Positions 36,467-45,608 are shown, counted from the stretch's first letter. The stretch: DNA of 64,000 nucleotides from Verrucomicrobiota bacterium (GCA_016235555.1 JACRKC010000115.1:82033-146032), one strand, 5' to 3'. The notes: generated from the sequence alone by a model not told the origin. A program made the numbers and translations.

Positions 36467-37495
36467 ATGCGTCTTGCCCTTTTCGGTGCCGGCTTCTGGA
36501 CGCGCTTTCAACTCGCCGCGTGGCGCGAACTGCCCGGCGTGGAGTGCGTGGCCATCTACAATCGCACGCGTGGCCGCGCGGAGGCGCTCGCGCGCGAATG
36601 CGGGATCCCGGCGGTTTACGACGATGCCGGGGCGCTGTTGCGCGAGGCGCGGCCCGATTTCGTCGACAACGTCACCGAGGTCGGCGGGCACCTGCCGCTC
36701 TCGCTCCTCTGCGCCCGACACCGCATCCCGTGCATCTGCCAGAAGCCGCTGGCGGCCTCACTGGCCGACGCGCGCGAGCTGGTCGCGGCTTTCGCCCGCA
36801 CCGGCACGCCACTCCTCGTCCACGAGAACTGGCGCTGGCAGGCGCCGAGTGTCGCGTTGCGCCGGCGGCTCGCGGCGGGCGCCATCGGCACACCGTTTCG
36901 CGCGCGGCTCACCATGACGTCGGGTTTCGACTGCTGGGCCAACCAGCCGGCGCTGGCGCAGCTCGAAAACTACATTCTCACCGACCTCGGCACGCACCTG
37001 CTCGACACGGCTCGCGCGTGCTTCGGCGAGGCCCGCTCCCTTTATGCGCAGACCCACCGCACCCTGTCGCCCGCCGTGCGCGGCGAAAACGTCGCGACCC
37101 TGCTGCTCAGCATGGGCGCGGCGCGCACGAGCGTGACGATCGAGATGGCGTTCGCGAAGACGCCGCTCGAACGCGAGTGTTTTCCCCAGACTCTCGCGTT
37201 CGTCGAAGGCACGGCGGGATCGCTCGCGCTCGACCCCGGCTACCGCCTTCGACTCACGACCGCGCGCGGCACGGAGGTCACGGCTCATCCGCCGCCCGCC
37301 TATGCCTGGGCCGATCCCGCCTACGCCGTCGTGCACGCCAGCATCGTTCCCTGCCACGCCAACCTGCTCGCCGCCTTGCGCGGCGAAAGCGCGGCGGAGA
37401 CGGCGGGAGACGACAACCTCAAGACGCTCGAACTGGTGTTCGGCGCCTACGACTCCGCCCGCCACGACGCCGTCGTGCGCTTCGGCGGGGAGTGA
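36467..37495 (+). CDS. Cytoplasmic Gfo/Idh/MocA sugar dehydrogenase, candidate D-apiose dehydrogenase
   Basis: The ATG at 36467 gives 342 residues; a TTG 12 bases upstream is possible. Nucleotide motif LFGAGFW at 5-11; the family EKP motif reads QKP (92-94, in CQKPLAASL). Other blocks are VHENWRWQAP, GFDCWANQP, LTDLGTHLLDTAR and YAWADPAYAVVHASIVPCHANLL. The overall pattern recalls D-apiose 1-dehydrogenase (ApsD), which makes apionolactone, but I judge this from memory and no search was possible. It has no export signal and lies 13 bp upstream of the sugar ABC transporter, so its substrate is probably the imported sugar. Confidence 0.8.
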   Translation: MRLALFGAGFWTRFQLAAWRELPGVECVAIYNRTRGRAEALARECGIPAVYDDAGALLREARPDFVDNVTEVGGHLPLSLLCARHRIPCICQKPLAASLADARELVAAFARTGTPLLVHENWRWQAPSVALRRRLAAGAIGTPFRARLTMTSGFDCWANQPALAQLENYILTDLGTHLLDTARACFGEARSLYAQTHRTLSPAVRGENVATLLLSMGAARTSVTIEMAFAKTPLERECFPQTLAFVEGTAGSLALDPGYRLRLTTARGTEVTAHPPPAYAWADPAYAVVHASIVPCHANLLAALRGESAAETAGDDNLKTLELVFGAYDSARHDAVVRFGGE

Positions 37496-37507
37496 CGCCA
37501 CCCGACG

Positions 37508-39043
37508 ATGAGCGCGCCTGTTGCTCCCTTCCCTTCGTCGGCGCCGCTCCTGACCATGCGCGGCATCCGGAAGGCGTTCGCGGGCGTCACCGTTCTCCAC
37601 GACGTGGATTTCTCCGTCCACGCCGGTGAAGTGCACGCTCTCTGCGGCGAAAACGGCGCCGGCAAGAGCACGTTGATGAACATCCTCGCCGGCGTGGTTC
37701 GGCCCGACCAAGGCGAGATCGTCCTCGCCGGAACGACCGCCCGGGGGTTTGCCAACGCGCACGCCGCCCGCCAGGCCGGCGTGAGCATGGTGTTCCAGGA
37801 ACGCAGTCTCTTCGAACCGCTCACGGTGGCGGAGAACATTTTCGCCGGCCGGCAGCCGGTCGACCGTTGGGGATGCATCAACCGGCGAGCCCTCGCCACC
37901 GACGCCGCCGCCGTGCTCGCGCGCGTGGCGCCGGAAATCGCTCCGGTCGAGATCGTCGCCGGGCTTTCGCCCGCGCGCCAGCAGATGGTCGAAATTGCGA
38001 AAGCGCTCTCGCTGGAGGCGAAGATCGTGATTTTCGACGAGCCGACCGCGTCGCTGACCGCGACGGAAATCAGCCGGCTGTTCGCGGTCATCCGCCAGCT
38101 CCGCGCCGCGGGCACGGGCATCATCTACATCTCGCATCGTCTCGAGGAAATCTTCGCCCTCGCCGATCGCGTCACCGTGCTGAAGGACGGCGGGTGGCAG
38201 GCGACGCTGCCGGTGAGTCAGACCGATGCCGACGACCTGATCCGCCGGATGGTGGGGCGCGACCTGAAAGAGGCGGCCCAAGGCCGCGCCGACTCGCGCG
38301 GCCCCGTCCTGCTCGACGTGCGCGGCCTGCGGGATGCCGGCCAGCCGGCGTTGCGCGACATTACCTTCCATGTCCGGGCGGGCGAGATCGTCGGCTTCGC
38401 CGGCCTCTCCGGCGCCGGCCGCACCGAGACCGCTCTCGCACTTTTCGGGCTGCGCCCGCGCGAAGCCGGTGAGATCGAGCTCGGCGGCCGACGCATCGAG
38501 CCGCGCTCACCGGCGGAAGCGATCGCGGACGGCCTCGGCTATCTGAGCGAGGATCGCAAGGAGGCCGGGCTCTTCTCCGACCTCAGCGTGCGCCGCAACC
38601 TGAGCGCGGCCCGGCTCGGCGCGTTTGGCGGGTGGTTTTTCCGCGACGGCGCCGAAGCGGCTGAGGCCCGGGACCGAGTCGGGCAATTGCGGATCGCGTG
38701 CCGCGATATCGAACAGGACGTGGCCCACCTCAGCGGCGGCAACCAGCAGAAGGTCGTGCTCGGACGCTGGCTGAAAGCGAACCCGCGGGTGTTGATCGTC
38801 GACGAGCCGACGCGGGGCGTCGATGTCGGCGCGAAGGCCGAAGTTCACGAAATCCTCCGGGCCTACGCGCGCCGGGGTCACGCCGTCATCGTGATCTCCA
38901 GCGATCTGCCCGAAGTGCTGCGCCTTGCCGACCGAATCTATGTGATGCGCCGCGGCCGGATCGCCGGCGAACTCGCCGCGGCCGACGCGAGCGAAGAAGC
39001 CGTCATGCGGCTGGCCGCCGCCGATCCGGACGCCGCCGCATGA
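37508..39043 (+). CDS. Sugar ABC transporter ATPase, RbsA/CUT2 type
   Basis: A 511-residue tandem ATPase. The first domain has an intact Walker A (GENGAGKST, 47-55) and Walker B (IVIFDEPT) but a degenerate signature (LSPARQQM). The second has a degenerate Walker A (GLSGAGRTET) with an intact signature (LSGGNQQKV) and Walker B (VLIVDEPTRGVDVG). This asymmetry is typical of ribose/xylose-type CUT2 importers. It starts 13 bp after the dehydrogenase gene and overlaps the permease start by ATGA. The expected substrates are monosaccharides, often pentoses. Confidence 0.95.
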   Translation: MSAPVAPFPSSAPLLTMRGIRKAFAGVTVLHDVDFSVHAGEVHALCGENGAGKSTLMNILAGVVRPDQGEIVLAGTTARGFANAHAARQAGVSMVFQERSLFEPLTVAENIFAGRQPVDRWGCINRRALATDAAAVLARVAPEIAPVEIVAGLSPARQQMVEIAKALSLEAKIVIFDEPTASLTATEISRLFAVIRQLRAAGTGIIYISHRLEEIFALADRVTVLKDGGWQATLPVSQTDADDLIRRMVGRDLKEAAQGRADSRGPVLLDVRGLRDAGQPALRDITFHVRAGEIVGFAGLSGAGRTETALALFGLRPREAGEIELGGRRIEPRSPAEAIADGLGYLSEDRKEAGLFSDLSVRRNLSAARLGAFGGWFFRDGAEAAEARDRVGQLRIACRDIEQDVAHLSGGNQQKVVLGRWLKANPRVLIVDEPTRGVDVGAKAEVHEILRAYARRGHAVIVISSDLPEVLRLADRIYVMRRGRIAGELAAADASEEAVMRLAAADPDAAA

Positions 39044-40014
39044 ACCAGGTTTCCTCCGCTCCCCGCCGCTTCGCGCTGTCGCGCGAGCTGGGCATCTGCC
39101 TCCTTCTGCTCCTGACGATCGTGCTCTATCGCGTGCTGTTTCCGGTCACCTGGCAGCAGTTCGCCACGCTCGCGAACTTCGCCGCCGTCACGCGCAACCT
39201 CGCCTTCGAGGGCGTGCTCGCCCTCGGCATGATGATGCTGCTGGTGAGCGGGACTTTTGATCTCAGCGTCGGCGCGACCGCCTCGATGGTCGGCGTCGTC
39301 ACCGGCTGGCTGATGAAACACGCCGGCTGGCCGGTGCCCGCGGCCGTCGCGGCCGGACTCGCGTTGGGCGCCGTCGCCGGCCTCGTCAACGGGATCGTCA
39401 TCGCCCGGGTGCGCGTGAACGCGCTCATCACGACGCTCGGCACGATGGGCATCTATTCCGGCGCCGCGCTGCTGGTGGGCGGCCCGGGGATCACGTTCCT
39501 GCCCCCGTCGTTCGCGCGACTCGGTCAGGCGCAATTCCTCGGCGTGCAGACGCCCGTGTGGCTGCTGCTCGGGCTCGGGATCGCGGCGCACTACGCTTTG
39601 GCCCACACGCGCTTCTTCCGCCAATACTACTACGTCGGCTCGAATGCGAAGGCGGCGCGCCTCAGCGGCCTGCGGGTCGAGCGGCTCCAGGTGATCGCGT
39701 TTACCCTCGTCGGGGCGCTCGCCGGGCTCGCCGGCATCGTCTACGCCGCGCGCGTCGCGACCGCCAGCAGCACGATCGGCGCGGGCAAGGAGCTGGGCGC
39801 GATCACTGCGTGCATCCTCGGCGGCGCCAGCCTGCAAGGGGGACGCGGCACCGCATGGGGCGCGCTGCTGGGGGTGCTCTTTGTCGCGGTGATGCAGAAC
39901 ATGCTTCTCCTGAAACAAGTCCGGCCCGAATGGCAGGACATCATCCTCGGGCTCGTCCTCGTCTTTGCCGTCGCGTTCGATTCCCTGCTGAACCGAAAGC
40001 AATTCCACCCATGA
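39040..40014 (+). CDS. Sugar ABC transporter permease, RbsC/CUT2 type
   Basis: A 324-residue protein with about eight to ten membrane segments, starting LGICLLLLLTIVLYRVLF. Family blocks include GVLALGMMMLLVSGTFDLSVG, GLVNGIVIARVRVNALITTLGTMGIY and the EAA-like cytoplasmic loop YVGSNAKAARLSGLRVERLQ. It pairs with the ATPase upstream and the binding protein downstream; both junctions are ATGA overlaps, so the three transporter genes are probably translationally coupled. There is a single permease gene, as in many CUT2 systems where it forms a homodimer. Confidence 0.95.
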   Translation: MNQVSSAPRRFALSRELGICLLLLLTIVLYRVLFPVTWQQFATLANFAAVTRNLAFEGVLALGMMMLLVSGTFDLSVGATASMVGVVTGWLMKHAGWPVPAAVAAGLALGAVAGLVNGIVIARVRVNALITTLGTMGIYSGAALLVGGPGITFLPPSFARLGQAQFLGVQTPVWLLLGLGIAAHYALAHTRFFRQYYYVGSNAKAARLSGLRVERLQVIAFTLVGALAGLAGIVYAARVATASSTIGAGKELGAITACILGGASLQGGRGTAWGALLGVLFVAVMQNMLLLKQVRPEWQDIILGLVLVFAVAFDSLLNRKQFHP

Positions 40015-41036
40015 AACCCCTGACCCGCCGTTCCCTGCTGCGCACCGCCACGCTCGGCGCGGGCGCCACCCTGCTCGCGAGCTGTGAGAAAGCCGGCCCG
40101 GTCGCGGCCGCTCCGTCCTCGGCGCCGGGTGCCTCCGCCGCCCACGCCAACGAGGAATACGTCTGGCTCTCCGCGTCGACCGGACTCCCCCTCTTCACGC
40201 GGCACGATCAGCCCGCACTGCGGCTCGCCGCCGAGGAACTCGGCGTGAAGGCCAGCATCGCGGGACCGAGCGGGGTCGACATTCCCGGCCTCGTCGCCGC
40301 CGTGGAGCAGACGACCGCGCGCCGGCCGGCGGGGATGATGGTGGTCGGCTGGGATGCCAGCGCGCTCGTGCCATGCATCAACGCGGCCGTCGACGCGGGG
40401 ATCCCGGTGATCTGCGTCGACGCCGACGTGCCCGCCAGCCGCCGGCTCGCCTTTATCGGCACGGACTGGGATGAGATTGGCATGCGACAGGGCGAGGCGA
40501 TGGTGAAGGCGCTCGGCGGCCGCCGCGGCAAAGTCGCGCTCCTCGGCCTCATCGATCAGGAGATCGATCAAAAAGCGTTCGCGGGCTTTCGCCGCGTCGT
40601 CGGGCAGGCGGGGCTTTCCTGCCTCGATCCGCAGCACGATAAGAGCAACACCGCCGAGGCGACGCGCATCGCCGCCGGCATCCTCCAGGGCACGCCCGAC
40701 CTCGTGGGCTTTGCGGGCTTCGACAGCGAGAGCGGCCCCGGCATCGCGCAGGCGATCAAGGAGGCGGGCCGCGCCGGTCGGGTGGTGGCCACTTGCGTCG
40801 AGGCCGAGGAGGCCCATCTCCGGTTTCTCAAGGAAGGCGTGCTCACCGCCTGCATCGGCCAAAAACGCGAACTCTTCACCTACCTCGGGCTGCGCACGCT
40901 GTTCGACGCCAACCACGCGAAACTCCGCTTCACGAAGAATGATCGCGCCGCCGGCGTCCGTCCGGTGCCGTCGAGCTGCAACACCGGCACCTATACCGTC
41001 ACCCGCGAAAACGTTGACCATTTCCTCGCAGGTTAA
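40011..41036 (+). CDS. Sugar-binding lipoprotein of the ABC transporter (Peripla_BP_4 type)
   Basis: A 341-residue protein with a leader containing RRSLLRTATLG and a lipobox LLASC (Cys25), so it is probably a lipoprotein exported through Tat or Sec. The periplasmic-binding-protein fold follows: LAAEELGVKASIAGPSGVD, GMMVVGWDASALVPCINAA, GIPVICVDADVPASRRLAFIG and GFAGFDSESGPGIAQA. The arrangement matches ribose/xylose-type binding proteins. It is the last gene of the operon that begins with the FAH enzyme. Ligand identification would fix the substrate of the whole pathway. Confidence 0.93.
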   Translation: MKPLTRRSLLRTATLGAGATLLASCEKAGPVAAAPSSAPGASAAHANEEYVWLSASTGLPLFTRHDQPALRLAAEELGVKASIAGPSGVDIPGLVAAVEQTTARRPAGMMVVGWDASALVPCINAAVDAGIPVICVDADVPASRRLAFIGTDWDEIGMRQGEAMVKALGGRRGKVALLGLIDQEIDQKAFAGFRRVVGQAGLSCLDPQHDKSNTAEATRIAAGILQGTPDLVGFAGFDSESGPGIAQAIKEAGRAGRVVATCVEAEEAHLRFLKEGVLTACIGQKRELFTYLGLRTLFDANHAKLRFTKNDRAAGVRPVPSSCNTGTYTVTRENVDHFLAG

Positions 41037-41182
41037 ACCTCAGGAGGCCGACCGGAGGCATCGGCCTGCCCGGATCAAGCCGTGATTTCGAGTCTCGGAA
41101 AGCTCGCCGACCGCCTGCCCTTCTCCGCCGGGAAGTGGCCTTGGGGGCGTCTCAGTTTCTTGCCGTCCGGAGAGAGCGAAGG

Positions 41183-41208
41183 AGCGGCGGTTTTCAACCG
41201 CCGGGCTT
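41183..41208. repeat. Short palindrome shared with 61236-61261
   Basis: GAGCGGCGG-TTTTCA-ACCGCCGGGC-like hairpin: 8-9 bp arms around a short loop, in the 283-bp gap after the ABC transporter operon. A near copy with a different loop lies about 20 kb away. The same gap also has a 7-bp AGGCCGA/TCGGCCT hairpin near 41045-41068 without a T-tract. I see no gene in the gap. Confidence 0.5.
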
Positions 41209-41319
41209 GGGCGCTTGGAAAAGCGTCCCACCGCGGTGCAAGCAAGTGAGATGCGCCCGTGGCCTTGTCATCGCGGGCCGGGCGCTTGACTGGCATCGCC
41301 CCGAACCCAACTTGAACTC

Positions 41320-42405
41320 ATGAAAACCGATCCGGGCGGACACGCCCTGCGGCGCCGCGGGATGGCAGAGGCGTTCCTTGTTTTCGTCCGCGCCCTGGCG
41401 GTGCTTTGCGCCCCGCTCGCCGCATGGGCGCAACCCGCACCGAACAAAATCGGCATTGGTCTCTACGGCTCCAACGGCCACCAGCTCGCGCTGCCGAAGT
41501 TCGCCGCGCACCCGCACGCGCGGCTCGTCGCGGTCGCGGCCGTGCGCGCGACCAGGCTGCCCGAGGGCGTGAAGCGCTGTGCCTCGCTCGACGAACTGCT
41601 CGCCGATCCGCAGATCGAGTTGATTTCGCTCTGCTCGCCGCGCCGCGCCGATCAGGCGCGCGATGCGATCCTCTGCCTCAAGGCGGGCCGCCACGTCTAC
41701 GCGGAAAAGCCGGTCGCACTCACCGAGGCCGAACTCGATCAAGTGCTCGCGGTCGCGCGGCACGCCGGCAAGGAGTTTCACGAGATGGCCGGCACCGTGT
41801 TCGTGCCGGAATACGCGATCATGCGAAAGCTGGTGCGCGCAGGCGCGGTAGGCGAAGTGATCCAGGTGTTCGTGCAGAAGTCGTATCGCTACGGCGCCGC
41901 CCGCCCGCAGGACGAAGCGATCGACGGCGGCCTGTTCCTGCAGGCCGGCATCCACGCGGCCCGCATGATCGAACACGTCGGCGGCGTGCGCATGAAATCG
42001 GTCACCGGCTGGGAAACCATGTTCGGCAAACCCGCCGCCGATCAAGGCGACGGCAAGGTCGCCGGCGCCGCGCAAGCCGAGCTCGAAAACGGCGGCCTCG
42101 CCACGATCATCATGAATTATCTCAACCCGCCCGGCACGCCGCTCCTCCACGGCAACGAAACGCTGCGCGTCTTCGGCACGAAGGGCTTCATCGAGTCGGT
42201 CGACGGCGGCATGCGCACGCGGCTGGTCACCGCGGGCAAGGTCGTCGAGCCGCTCGAAAAGGTGCCGGGACTCGACTACTTCGATGCGCTCGCGGCGCAC
42301 CTCGTGAACGGGGCCGCGATGCCGCTGACGCTCGACGAGGAGCTGCACCCGCTGCGCCTGCTGCTCCGCGCCAAGGAAAAGATGCGCGCCGCCGCAACGC
42401 CGTGA
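41320..42405 (+). CDS. Secreted Gfo/Idh/MocA-family oxidoreductase
   Basis: A 361-residue protein with a Sec-type signal (FVRALAVLCAPLAAWAQ) rather than a Tat motif. The nucleotide-binding motif GLYGSNGHQ is degenerate, whereas VYAEKPVALTEAE carries the EKP motif. Segment GGLFLQAGIHAARMIEHVGG matches the second catalytic block. The altered glycine motif raises doubt about cofactor binding outside the cell. It may act as a sugar-binding or glycosidase-like relative. It is translationally coupled to the CehA-like gene through a GTGA overlap. Confidence 0.82.
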   Translation: MKTDPGGHALRRRGMAEAFLVFVRALAVLCAPLAAWAQPAPNKIGIGLYGSNGHQLALPKFAAHPHARLVAVAAVRATRLPEGVKRCASLDELLADPQIELISLCSPRRADQARDAILCLKAGRHVYAEKPVALTEAELDQVLAVARHAGKEFHEMAGTVFVPEYAIMRKLVRAGAVGEVIQVFVQKSYRYGAARPQDEAIDGGLFLQAGIHAARMIEHVGGVRMKSVTGWETMFGKPAADQGDGKVAGAAQAELENGGLATIIMNYLNPPGTPLLHGNETLRVFGTKGFIESVDGGMRTRLVTAGKVVEPLEKVPGLDYFDALAAHLVNGAAMPLTLDEELHPLRLLLRAKEKMRAAATP

Positions 42406-44081
42406 AATCCTGGCCCGGATTGCTCGTGCCGTTCACGCTCGCTGCCGTGATTGGCGCCCGCGCGCACGAGTTGACGCGCCCCCCGTTGATTCTGGCGCAA
42501 GCTCCGCCGCCCGGTGTCGCCGCCACACCCGCCGGCCCCACCGCGCCGCTGACGATTGAACTCACGGTGGGCGACACGAGCGAGATCGTCGCGGGGCTCG
42601 TGCGCATCACCGAGATCAACGGCGGACGTGCAGTGGATTTGCCGGCGCATCTGCGCCGGGGCATGAACTGGTTCTCGCTCGCGGCCGGCGCGACGGTGAA
42701 CGTGCCGCTCGGAGCCGTGAAAATCGAGGCGTGCCACGGACTCGAGACGGAAGTGACGACCCTCACGCACACGATCGCCGCCACACCGGCGTCGAACCGC
42801 GTGCGCGTGCCGTTGCGTCGCTTCTACCACATCGCCGCGCGCGGCCTCGCCGCCGGCAACACTCACCTCCACTTGTATCTCAACTCGCCGCTCGGTCGTG
42901 GCGGCGCCCTGCTGCGCAGCCGCCGCGAGGCCGAGGATTACCTCGCCGCCATCGGCCAATCCGACGCGCTCGACCTCGTCTACGTTTCGCACCTCGAGCG
43001 CCCCGGCGACACGCAGAACTACATCAGCAACGAATTCACGCGCGCCGACCTCGCACGACTGTCCACTGCGCGCGTGCGCTTCGGCCACGGCGAGGAGCAC
43101 CGCCACGAGGGCGGGCGCTCCGGCCGGCGCGGCGGCCAGGACGAGTTGCGCTACGGCCACGTGATGCTGCTCGATCTGCCGCGGCTCGTGCAGCCCGTGA
43201 GCTACGGCGCGATCTTCACGCGCGGCGGGTCGAAGAGCGATGCCATGCCGATGCGCCGTGTGATCAGCGAGGCGCGGTCGCTCGACGCGACGGTGATTTG
43301 GTGCCACGGCCGGCAGGGGCTCGAGGACGTGCCGAACTGGGTGGCGGGCCTGCTCGACGCGCAGAACATTTTCGATGGTGGCAGCGACGGCACGCCCGAC
43401 ACGACCTTCTATCCTTACCTCAACGCCGGCCTGCGCGTGCCGTTTTCGACCGGCACCGACTGGGGCTGCTACGATTTCTCACGCGTCTACGTGAAGCTCG
43501 ATGCGCCGGCGACGAGCCGCTCGTTTCTCCGCGGGCTCACGCAGGGCCGCTCGTTTATCACCAACGGCCCCCTGCTCGAATTCGACGTCGAGGGAAAGTC
43601 CGCCGGCGACACACTCGACCTGCCCGCGCGCCGCGCGGTGAAGATTCGCGCCCGCGTGCTCGGTCGCGACGAGTTCGGGCGCGCCGAGCTCGTTTTCAAC
43701 GGCACCGTGATCGCCCGCACCGACCCGCGCAAAGTCGGCGGCCATTTCGCCGCCCACCTCGACACCTCCGTCGAAATCACGGAGCCCGGCTGGCTCGCGC
43801 TGCGCGTGCCTGCGACGATGCCCTACACCGATAGTGCGCGGTATGCCGGCACGGGCGCGAACCTCCTCGGCAAGGCGCTCTTCGCACACACGAGCCCGGT
43901 CTACGTGAACCTCGCCGGCAAGAGCATCTGCCAGCCCGCCGCCGTCCGCACCCTCGTCGCCGACCTCGAAACGAGCATCGCGACCATCGAGGCGAAGGGC
44001 GCGTTTGCGAGCGACGCGGAACGCACCTCGCTCGTCGCCATCTACCGCGCCGCGATCACGACGCTCCAATCGCGGCTGTAA
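42402..44081 (+). CDS. CehA/McbA-family (PHP-like) metallohydrolase, secreted
   Basis: The start is the GTG at 42402 in the GTGA overlap, giving 559 residues with a signal peptide (LLVPFTLAAVIGARAHE). The metal-site blocks are GNTHLHLYLN (H-x-H), YVSHLERPGD, VIWCHGRQG, STGTDWGCYDFSRVYV and RSFITNGPLLEFDVEG. It is a paralogue in architecture of the protein at 26044-27855; together they bracket the acid-sugar operon. The substrate is unknown. A Gfo/Idh-CehA pair is plausible as a functional unit acting on a glycoside outside the cytoplasm. Confidence 0.82.
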   Translation: MKSWPGLLVPFTLAAVIGARAHELTRPPLILAQAPPPGVAATPAGPTAPLTIELTVGDTSEIVAGLVRITEINGGRAVDLPAHLRRGMNWFSLAAGATVNVPLGAVKIEACHGLETEVTTLTHTIAATPASNRVRVPLRRFYHIAARGLAAGNTHLHLYLNSPLGRGGALLRSRREAEDYLAAIGQSDALDLVYVSHLERPGDTQNYISNEFTRADLARLSTARVRFGHGEEHRHEGGRSGRRGGQDELRYGHVMLLDLPRLVQPVSYGAIFTRGGSKSDAMPMRRVISEARSLDATVIWCHGRQGLEDVPNWVAGLLDAQNIFDGGSDGTPDTTFYPYLNAGLRVPFSTGTDWGCYDFSRVYVKLDAPATSRSFLRGLTQGRSFITNGPLLEFDVEGKSAGDTLDLPARRAVKIRARVLGRDEFGRAELVFNGTVIARTDPRKVGGHFAAHLDTSVEITEPGWLALRVPATMPYTDSARYAGTGANLLGKALFAHTSPVYVNLAGKSICQPAAVRTLVADLETSIATIEAKGAFASDAERTSLVAIYRAAITTLQSRL

Positions 44082-44236
44082 GCGCGGCGCGCCCTCTCGA
44101 ACAGTTGTTCCGGCTCGCAACCTCGGGTCGGCGCGCCGCCGATCGTCGGAACCCAGCCTTCGCCGACCTGCTGCTGGCGGCAGACAAATGAGACAAATTC
44201 GAGCCCGATTTCCGGCCTTCGGCGCCGGGATTCGTC

Positions 44237-44777
44237 TCACAACTGAAGATCATCAAAGTGCTGGACGCGATTTTCCCCTCTGGCCGGAGGATTTGGCTCA
44301 CGGAAGCTCGGATTTTCAAAGTGAACCTCGCACGCCAACCAAAGCACCGTGATCGCCAGCGTGCCCATTGCAGAAAAAGTCGCGTAAGGCAGCTTCTCGG
44401 CGCCGAACCCTCCATTGTTGCAGGAGCGAAGTTCGCCTACATCAAACTGAACACCTCAACGGCTTGCCCACCTCGTGCCGCTTGTCCTCGGTCAACCCGG
44501 AGACGCCCGCGGCCTCTTTCATCCGCGATGAGCCTGGGGGAACTAAAGTAGAGATGCGACTGCCCACGCTATGTCGCTCCAATTCTGTTTTGATCGCCAG
44601 CACGTGACTCAACAGGAATCCCACGCGAGACGGCGCCTCAAGCCAGACCTTGTGAATCAAATGAATCAAATCGAAGGCTCTAATTTCGAGTGCGACCGCC
44701 GGCGTGTTAGCAGCCGACACCGATCCTGAGGCGAATCGAGGTGCCATTTCACCTCTGTAGCTGGCGTTTTGATTCAC
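44237..44777 (-). pseudogene. Degraded reading frames of unknown origin
   Basis: Two adjacent minus-strand frames look like pieces of one broken gene. One runs 44777-44442 (contains FDLIHLIHKVWLEAPSRVG), the other continues in a different frame to the TGA at 44237, with an internal ATG at 44368 and a hydrophobic stretch (TLAITVLWLACEV). No protein family was recognised. The DNA is visibly less GC-rich than its surroundings, which suggests foreign or decaying sequence. A chance pair of open frames cannot be excluded. Confidence 0.3.
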
Positions 44778-44932
44778 GTCGCGGTTCGTGGCAGCAAACG
44801 AACCGGGCAGCCATTATTAGCCGCAAGTGCGGCAGCTAGTTACGGGTTTGGGAAGGGCCACTGTCAGCGAAAGTGTCAGCAAAGGCCGCTCGAGGCTCAT
44901 CGCCCCAGTAGAATTTGCCAGCACTCCGCTGA

Positions 44933-45151
44933 AACTCGCCCACTGCTCACTGCGCCGACGGGAAGGCACCTACGGTGCAAGTGTGGTGCCCTCGCAGCGT
45001 CCAGTCGGTCGAGCAAGCGACCAAGGAATGCCCGTGCCAGTTCAAGGACGGGCAGAAAGTGGTCATCGAGTTCGACCTGATGGAGCCGAACACGTTTGAC
45101 GCCAAGAACGGCGTCATCGTGCGGGCTTCGTCTGTCCAGCCGTTGGAGTAG
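44933..45151 (+). pseudogene. Orphan 72-codon coding fragment without a normal start
   Basis: A frame with protein-like composition ending at TAG 45149-45151 (KDGQKVVIEFDLMEPNTFD, then VIVRASSVQPLE). It opens directly after an in-frame stop and has no ATG before its middle; GTG codons are present. The pattern of alternating hydrophobic and charged residues resembles the C-terminal part of a small beta-barrel protein, but no family was recognised. It is probably a remnant next to the IS110 fragment. Confidence 0.35.
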
Positions 45152-45250
45152 TTCGTAACGTGGCCACGCCGTGCGGCGCCGTGGAGCGGTTGGGCAGGCG
45201 GATGCGCGCGGAGCGCACGCCGCCTGCTCAACCCATCCTTGTCCGATAGG

Positions 45251-45538
45251 TGTGTCCAGATGGGTCGAATCAACCAACGATGAACAAAGCCCGTAAGTTT
45301 GAACGCCGAGATCGTGCGCAAGCCGCGCAGCTTGCCGTTGTGATGGGTGATTGGGTGCATTCGGTTGCACCCTGGCAGGTGATTTCGCACATGACGTTCG
45401 CGCCCCGTCGAGTTGCACGCACACGACGACGTCGCGCGCGTGCAGATCCAGCCCCAGTTTGATCGTTTCAGCCTTGGTTTCGACCAGGCGGGTGAGCAGT
45501 TTCGTAACGTTGGTATTGTTTGTGATAGCGGCGGACAA
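45251..45538 (-). mobile_element. IS110-family transposase remnant (N-terminal fragment)
   Basis: From the ATG at 45538 the translation reads LVETKAETIKLGLDLHARDV, then VVCVQLDGA, the typical opening of IS110 (DEDD) transposases, including the first catalytic-type Asp in LGLDLHA. After about 65 residues the similarity fades, with a possible short later block (LAHDLGVQTYGL), and no RuvC-like remainder or Tnp20 domain follows. The element is therefore truncated or internally deleted. No flanking repeats were identified. Confidence 0.7.
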
Positions 45539-45608
45539 GTTGGGCGTTCTTCGCCCGCTTGTCCGCCTTCATGACATCTACTTCAGCCTCCCGCTCCGCC
45601 TTCTTCCC

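Noticed and set aside
44082..44940. tRNA or small RNA gene in the gene-poor island
   Set aside because: I found no cloverleaf-compatible segment, TTC-arm motif or promoter-terminator pair.
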